A stretch of 12,444 bases of DNA from Parachlorella kessleri (lineage: Eukaryota; Chlorophyta; Trebouxiophyceae; Chlorellales; Chlorellaceae): positions 1 through 12,444 of the forward strand of contig BBXU01002393.1 in NCBI GenBank assembly GCA_001598975.1, written 5' to 3'. Shown piece after piece: positions 7,878 to 12,444 of the stretch. Position numbers and translations under genes: made by a program. Below the pieces are notes generated by a model that searched no databases, had not been told where the DNA came from, and saw nothing but the letters and a program-made list of their open reading frames with translations. How positions within the stretch are numbered: the first letter of the stretch is position 1; every line of letters begins with the position of its first letter.

Positions 7878-7978
7878 TTGATGGCAGGTAGTGGAGTAAG
7901 GGCGTAAGGGAGTAAGAGCTGGGGTGTACTGACAGGAATGACTGCAGAGTGTGCCTGAGTCTTGCCTGAGTTCTGAGC
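7878..7978 (+). repeat. Dispersed repeat copy upstream of gene A (first)
   Basis: The copy runs from gatggcaggtagtg through gtactgacagg to gcctgagtcttgcctgag. It keeps the head, the centre and the tail of the family but is diverged in between. It is close to the presumed 5' end of gene A and reads in the opposite direction to the gene. Confidence 0.65.
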
Positions 7979-8000
7979 AGTACTTGCTATCTATTCGGTT

Positions 8001-8098
8001 AAGGTGGCAGGCAGTAAGGCGATTAGAGCGAAGGTACGGCTATACTGAGCTGACAGGGTTGTATGGCAGTTATGATTTGTGTTTGCCTGAGATCTGAG
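8001..8098 (+). repeat. Dispersed repeat copy upstream of gene A (second)
   Basis: aaggtggcaggcagtaaggc leads into gaggtacgg-like sequence, gagctgacagggttg and gcctgagatctgag. It is closest to the copy at 12121-12195, which shares the aaggtggcaggca start and the ggtacgg segment. Confidence 0.65.
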
Positions 8099-8150
8099 CC
8101 AGTAGGTCTCTCCCCCGGACAAGCAAGCCCACTGGAATAGCAGGTGAAAG
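8099..8150 (+). repeat. Block shared upstream of genes A and B (A side)
   Basis: ccagtaggtctctcccccgg, then aagcaagcccactg and caggtgaa, match 11749-11799. Both copies lie upstream of an F-box gene, 260 to 400 bases from its candidate start, so they could be duplicated promoter sequence or another dispersed repeat. Confidence 0.55.
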
Positions 8151-8177
8151 TGAAAACTGATTATCATGCTACCGGTG

Positions 8178-8245
8178 CTAATGGTAGAAAGTAAGACGAA
8201 GGGACAGCCAGGTGTGAACTGGTCTAACAGAGCTGGATGCAAGTG
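8178..8245 (+). repeat. Degenerate dispersed repeat copy
   Basis: gctaatggtagaaagtaaga leads to tgaactggtctaacagagc and tggatgcaag. The tail matches the centre of the family; the head has lost the ggtggcagg motif. Confidence 0.45.
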
Positions 8246-8912
8246 TTTTGCATATGTCATCACTGGGCAAGCAGCAGGCACGAGCACGGTACCCAACGTG
8301 GTACCGTGAGTGTGGGCAGCGTTAAGTAATTACCTTTGAAGGTCCTGCCATGAAGGCAAGTTTCCAGCCAAGGGATAGACTGTTGCTCTCTTGTACTCTA
8401 AGTGGCATCGTCCTGGTCCCCACCACCACAATGAGCAGCAGTGGTGTTTACTCATCGCCTCACTTGCAATATGAGAGATCTACTAGTAGTTGGCCAGGTG
8501 AATCTTAGAGAGTGCAGCCAGCACCTTGGAGACTCCTTAGCTAGGAGTTGCAGAGAGCAAACAGGTGTGGGTGGGAAGGGACGCCCAACCTCCCTTCACC
8601 TTTGAGCTCAGCTTTGGCACCCCTTCTTTGCAACCCACAAGCAGCTAGTCTTGGGTGCGGAAAGGCGCGTAAAGCCATTCTTCATCCCAGTTGGTGCTGT
8701 CGCCCACTCCATGCAGCAGGCCCAGGGGCTGTGAGAGTGCGCTGATTTCATCATTATATAACAGGGTACCCCTCAAGGGTCTTGCTGCCTTGCACGATGA
8801 CAGACGGGAGGTGTGTTTAACCAAGGTCAGCCAGCACATGCCACAGGGTAGACAGTCTGGCAGTGGTGGCATCCCACATAGTCCTTGAAGGTGTTCAGGG
8901 ATAACAGAACCC

Positions 8913-9007
8913 ACGCAAGACTCAGGCGCATTCTGAATCCAGCCCTGTTCGTACAGCTCAACTCTCAATCGCTGTTCGCACTCCCTGCCACCCATGCGAG
9001 TAACAAG
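8913..9007 (-). repeat. Dispersed repeat copy just downstream of gene B
   Basis: On the - strand it reads ttactcgcatgggtggcagg, gagtgcgaacagcgattgag, then cagggctggattcagaatgc and ctgagtcttgcgtg. It begins 17 bases after the TAG stop of gene B, so it must lie in the 3' UTR or at the cleavage site. The repeat near gene A sits similarly downstream of that gene and in the same orientation. Confidence 0.75.
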
Positions 9008-9023
9008 AAGCTGGTTGGACACC

Positions 9024-11354
9024 CTATTCAGCACCAGGCCCAATCTTCAGCCTGGTCAACGCCGCATCCCAGAAGCCACTGTCATCGTCAACCCACATCT
9101 TCACCTGCCGCAAGTGTGGGAGGTGCCTGCGGAACACTTTGTGTATGCGCTCATCCTCCTCCTCAGTCTCGGCATCGGTGCGCACCCACAGACGTTTCAG
9201 CGCTGGCAGGGCGGCCAGCAGGTCCAGCTCTAGTAAAGTGGGTATGCTGGTGCTGTAGCTGAGCAGCTGCAGCTGGGTGGCTCCCCTCAGAGCCTGCAGG
9301 ATGATGGAACAGGAAAGAAGCCGGGTGCTTGACGAAAAGTCAGTGCGAAGCAATGAGATGACCGCTGTATGTCCAATACGTACGTGCTGACGTGTACTGT
9401 GTCTCCCCGCCGGACCTCTCAAACCAAACACACAACACAGCGCACACGACGTTCAAACAGCGCGTCCTTGTCCGAGCCACAGCAAAGCAGGCTGGACATC
9501 ATTTACCACTCCTAGGAGGCCACCATTACATGCTAAATATGCCACTCTTCATCTGGCTAGCTCCTGGCTGAGAGCTGGCGAGGGCATATTGACAATTGGG
9601 AGAGATTTGCTGGATGGTATGCTTCGCCCCTGCCTCTTCTATGTTGCGCAGCCTGATACCATCACCAGACACAAAACACCCCATCCTCCCACACTCACCT
9701 CTGGCAGCGGCACCTTGCCATACCATAGCATCGCGCTCAGGCTTCGCCACAGAACCCCGTCTGCGGGCGGCACGCTGTCCTGTAGTGAGGCTGCTGCAGC
9801 TAAGTCGTCGACACCGTCGGCATCCAAAGCCAGCAACCGCAGCTGCGTCATGCCGCCAACAACCTCTGCCTGCTGGGGCCCCCATAACCCTTGCATGTGC
9901 AGCGAGTGCAGCGAGGGTGGCGCCGCCCGCAGCAGCTCAGTGACCCACCCGGCTGTTAGTGGGCTATGCACGCCGCCGTACATGCCTGTGCCATCAATAT
10001 GCAGCGAGCGCAGGGCACAGGCCCCTGCCAGTGTGGAGGCGCCAACCACCGCACCGCAGCCCCAGAGGTTCAGTTCGCGCAGGGCCGGCAGCGTTCCAAA
10101 GTCAACGGTGACGTGGCTGCCGCCAAGCTGCAGGGTGTGAATGGCGCAGGGTGTGACCGCCGTTTGTTGGCTGGCTGCTGCTGGTGCTGCTGGAGCTGCC
10201 AGCGCTGCTGGGCCCTCTGCAACTCCTGCCGCGGCCTGCAAATCGGGCACCTCTCCCACCGCCACGATCTCCACCTCCCCGCGGCTATCCACGGTCAGCT
10301 TCTGCAAGACTGGCAAGGTCGGCCACAGAACCACACGCAGCGTGGACTGGAATGGGAGGCGCACTGTCAGTTCGGTAAGCGCAGGCAGCGCCGGTAGCTG
10401 CAGCAGTGACAGCGGTCCGCGACCTCCGCTGCATGAGAGGAAGAGTTCTCGCAGCTGGGGCAGGCAGCTGAGCTGTGCCAGCCAGTGGGCGTCCCATTCA
10501 AACTCAAATAGGGTGAGGGAGGCAAGGTTCGGAAAGATGCTGGGGCATGGAAGCCTTTCGTACGCATAGTCATAGCCCAGCTCTTCCAGAGCCTGCGGGA
10601 GGAACACCTAGGAAACATCAAGGACTGAGCTGACCTGCAGATGTCTGCAGAATGCAAGCCAGAAGAGCATGCACTTTTCGTAATCACCTTGGGAAAGTGT
10701 TAAGGCCCACAGAGGCATGGAATACATGCGCAATCCGAATATCTTACGGGCAACCTGCCTAGTTCGCTGGGCTGATGACAAGGGATGATGCCATCAGTCC
10801 TCATAAAAATAAGGAAAGGCTTACCTCACGGTTCACAGAGTGCAGCATGGCAGGCACCAGCTTCTGGCAGGCGCCAAGCAAGCCATGCAGGGTAATCCTT
10901 CTGAAGGCAGCCCTCCTGGCTATCACCCAGCGACACTGCCTGTCCAGCAGGTGATGTTGGTTATTATGGTGTGACAACCAGAGCTTATCAAAAGGCTGAC
11001 TCAGCAGGGCTTGTTGCCAGGACTTGCACACTGCCAAGGCTCTAAGCCTGCAGAGAGTCAAGGAGGAAGTCACCAACTCAGTAAGGCTTGCTTTAGTACG
11101 AGGTTACCCCCTGACAGGCAGCAAGTGCTTTTCACAGGCCTGCTGCTCGCATCACGTGAAGACCTCGGCTACACCTCAGACCTGTCAGATAGCGAGCCGC
11201 ACTTGCTGTATACCCTCCTGACCAGCTCCCCTGGTAGCTCAGCATAGCTATGCAACGTCGGAAGATGCTGGGCGCTAGTCACAGGTGCTGGACGACAGGC
11301 AACAACACCAAGCCTGGGCTGTGGAGAAGCAGGCAAGCAACACAAGTAGCGCAT
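9024..11354 (-). CDS. F-box/leucine-rich-repeat protein, paralogue B (intact)
   Basis: Exons on the - strand: 11354-11182, 11047-10825, 10592-9699 and 9293-9024 (TAG), giving 519 residues. The phases equal those of paralogue A, and exon 2 has the same length (223 bases). The exon 1/2 junction (GACAG|gtctga, ctctgcag|G) rebuilds LPGELVRRVYSK...SLSDRLRALAVCKSW, an F-box at about residues 40-80. The LRR region spans roughly 130-510, with repeats such as FPNLASLTLFEFEW, LPALRELNLWGCGAVV and LLELDLLAALPALKRLWV. An Ala/Pro-rich insert lies at about 10153-10250. The likely role is substrate receptor of an SCF ubiquitin ligase, cytosolic or nuclear, since no signal peptide or membrane segment is seen. 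The C-terminus is more acidic (ETEEEDERI) than in A. The start is uncertain: ATG at 11354 is the first in frame, but an ATG at 11519-11517 in the conserved 5' block could belong to an upstream exon. Confidence 0.8.
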
Positions 11355-11478
11355 GTGTTAGCTAGTCCCTCGGTTCAATTGTTAGTAAGGGAACCAAGGG
11401 GATATGGCGTGATAAGCTGGTCGGGGTTCTTCATTCTTGCGGAGCCGACTTTCATGCAGCGCCCAGGTATCGTGGACT

Positions 11479-11516
11479 GCATGCGTTGGTTTGCGCGCTG
11501 TTGCCGGCGCTAGCAC
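11479..11516 (-). promoter_or_regulatory. Conserved 5' block of gene B
   Basis: This matches 7835-7874 upstream of gene A with one substitution and two single-base gaps. On the - strand an ATG (11519-11517) lies directly before it, opening a 45-codon frame (MVLAPATARKPTHAV...) that ends in TAA before reaching the F-box exon. It is either an upstream coding exon needing an intron, an upstream ORF, or simply 5' UTR. Confidence 0.5.
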
Positions 11517-11540
11517 CATAGCTGTTATCTATCAATGCGA

Positions 11541-11597
11541 ATGGTGGCATAATGCGAAGAGAGAGTTAGGGGGTGACCTGTGCCGACAGGGCTGGTT
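11541..11597 (+). repeat. Dispersed repeat copy (partial)
   Basis: atggtggcataatgcgaag leads to gggtgacctgtgccgacagg and gctgg. It keeps the head and centre of the family and resembles the copy at 4281-4348, which has ggtgaactgtaccgacaggg. Confidence 0.6.
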
Positions 11598-11748
11598 GTA
11601 ATTGCTCTGGGCTGGCAAGGGTCGGCGCTGGGTTCATGACATAGTCTATGACTGGGTCGGTGGGCACGCAGTGCAAATAGAGGAGGGTTAAGCGTGAACG
11701 ATACTGACTGTATGCACTTGCGCTCTGCGGTGTGACGAAGTTGTGATC

Positions 11749-11799
11749 CAGCAGGTCTCTCTCCTAGAGAAGCAAGGCCACTGAACGCAGGTGAAGAGG
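11749..11799 (+). repeat. Block shared upstream of genes A and B (B side)
   Basis: ccagcaggtctctctcctag, then aagcaaggccactg and caggtgaa, match 8099-8150. See that entry for the alternatives. Confidence 0.55.
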
Positions 11800-11832
11800 A
11801 CTGAAGCAGGGGTGAAGGACAGGGGGATTGCT

Positions 11833-11873
11833 GCAGCAAAGCAAAGCTTGCTTGCGCTGCTTTGCTTTGCTGC
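11833..11873. repeat. Perfect 15-base inverted repeat, hairpin-forming
   Basis: gcagcaaagcaaagc (11833-11847) is exactly complementary to gctttgctttgctgc (11859-11873), with an 11-base loop. The flanks do not extend the pairing. It lies about 320 bases upstream of the conserved block of gene B and 14 bases before a dispersed-repeat head. No function is shown by the sequence. Confidence 0.85.
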
Positions 11874-11884
11874 TTGCCCGCTGC

Positions 11885-11915
11885 TTGATGGTGGCAGGCA
11901 GTGCGAACAGAGGTG
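11885..11915 (+). repeat. Dispersed repeat copy (head only)
   Basis: ttgatggtggcaggcagtgc followed by gaacagagg is the best match to the family head in this spacer. The centre and tail are not recognisable after it. Confidence 0.65.
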
Positions 11916-12080
11916 GTTGGAGAATTGTAGCTGGCTCGGTGCACTGTGGTGGCCCCTTAAGGCTCCAAAGGCTGAGCTGACCAAAGCACACCAACCTGTT
12001 GCATAGAAGTAAAATTTGGCATACAAGACTTAGAACAGGGGCATACTTCGTAAACAGTGCCCCTGGGGCTATACAGAATT

Positions 12081-12109
12081 GTTGATGGTGGCAGGCGGTG
12101 CACAGAGGG
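12081..12109 (+). repeat. Dispersed repeat copy (head only)
   Basis: gttgatggtggcaggcggtg followed by cacagaggg. It is truncated by, or directly followed by, another copy starting at 12121. Confidence 0.6.
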
Positions 12110-12120
12110 AAGATTTTTAT

Positions 12121-12195
12121 AAGGTGGCAGGCAATGCGATCAAAGAGGAGGTACGGGAATGCTGGGCTGACAGGTTTGTAGGCAGTTGTAGGCAG
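12121..12195 (+). repeat. Dispersed repeat copy
   Basis: aaggtggcaggcaatgcgat leads to gaggaggtacggg and gggctgacaggtttgtaggc. It shares its start with the copy at 8001-8098. Confidence 0.65.
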
Positions 12196-12268
12196 TTATT
12201 AGTATGGGTGCCAGGAAGGGCGGACGGGGACTGAGAGGTGAGCTGGACTGACAGGGCTGGATGCAGAT
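12195..12268 (+). repeat. Dispersed repeat copy
   Basis: ttattagtatgggtgccagg leads to gcggacggggactgag and gctggactgacagggctggatgcag in two overlapping blocks. It shares even the ttattagtatg flank with the - strand copy at 5251-5350, which shows that this flank belongs to the repeat. Confidence 0.7.
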
Positions 12269-12338
12269 TATCCCTCTTTATAGAGTTTGCTCTGGGTCTA
12301 AAGATTATCGGGCGTCCTGTACCAACAGTGGGTGCCAT

Positions 12339-12444
12339 GGGCTGTACATATCACCCAGCAACTTTCCTTTGCACTCTGGTCCTTATAGTTATGAAGCTCA
12401 GTCAAACCATCGACAAGTACAACATGCAGTAGGCACAATCCTCA
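12339..12444 (-). other. Presumed 3' flank of a third F-box/LRR copy (C) beyond the right edge
   Basis: This stretch aligns with the 3' flank of gene A at about 5393-5492. Shared blocks include tatcaccca.caact, gaagctcagtca, and catg followed by gtaggcaca, ending in cctca. In A the matching tca at 5490-5492 is the TGA stop on the - strand; here tca is the last triplet of the window. A third paralogue would therefore begin at, or just past, 12444. No exon of it is visible. Confidence 0.5.

Larger units (their letters stand above)
7875..8912. other. Spacer between genes A and B, no supported gene
   Basis: The left part (7878-8245) consists mainly of three dispersed-repeat copies. A block at 8099-8150 matches 11749-11799. 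A short perfect inverted repeat, cacggtacc/ggtaccgtg, lies at 8285-8308. From 8310 to 8912 I see no repeat and no recognisable gene. A - strand open frame ends at 8645 with residues NWDEEWLYAPFRTQD that look protein-like, but it starts inside a repeat and has no identifiable family. Confidence 0.5.
11355..12338. other. Upstream region of gene B and spacer toward a presumed third copy
   Basis: No gene is supported here. The region holds the conserved 5' block (11479-11516), several dispersed-repeat copies, a block shared with the A upstream region (11749-11799) and a perfect inverted repeat (11833-11873). The short open frames are composed largely of repeat sequence. Confidence 0.55.

Noticed and set aside
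8717..8747. ggggctgtgagagtgcgctga resembles the last codons of XPO4 (AVRVR stop)
   Set aside because: Only about 20 bases match, and the sequence on either side does not. Too short to call a copied exon end.
9589..10140. Open frame of 183 codons on the + strand
   Set aside because: It is the antisense shadow of LRR exon 3 of gene B. A similar shadow occurs at 6137-6634 over gene A, as expected from the shared exon.
11360..11410. ggttcaattg-type sequence suggestive of a tRNA T-arm
   Set aside because: No matching acceptor, D and anticodon stems could be found around it.

Overview
This window is nuclear DNA from a eukaryote with short, intron-split exons. It most likely comes from a green alga of the Chlamydomonas/Haematococcus type. 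The reasons are GC-rich exons between less GC-rich introns and spacers, 9 to 10 spliceosomal introns in one partial gene, a TGTAA-type poly(A) signal, and a dense local repeat family. The organism call is inference. No prokaryotic operon, rRNA, tRNA or CRISPR array was seen.

Left half (1-5210, + strand): the 3' part of one gene. Nine exons join in a single open frame to give 416 residues that match the C-terminal part of exportin-4 (XPO4), a nuclear transport receptor. The 5' exons lie left of the window. Two of its introns start with GC instead of GT. Exons 3, 4 and 5 (numbered within the window) are each preceded by tandem, partly decayed copies of their own splice acceptor plus exon start. 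The end of exon 8 is copied downstream as a possible in-frame 30-base mini-exon.

Right half (about 5423-11519, - strand): two tandem paralogues, A (5490-7838) and B (9024-11354), each with four exons in the same phases. Splicing exon 1 to exon 2 rebuilds an F-box. Exons 3 and 4 carry irregular leucine-rich repeats. They therefore look like substrate receptors of SCF ubiquitin ligases. A is convergent with XPO4. A has a TAG codon where B has CAG, so it is truncated or a young pseudogene. The last ~105 bases (12339-12444) resemble the 3' flank of A, which suggests that a third copy, C, starts just outside the right edge.

Spacers (5210-5420, 7875-9023, 11520-12340) are filled with at least ten diverged copies of a 60-100 base dispersed repeat in both orientations. 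There is also a perfect 15-base inverted repeat at 11833-11873 and a 38-40 base block shared upstream of A and B.
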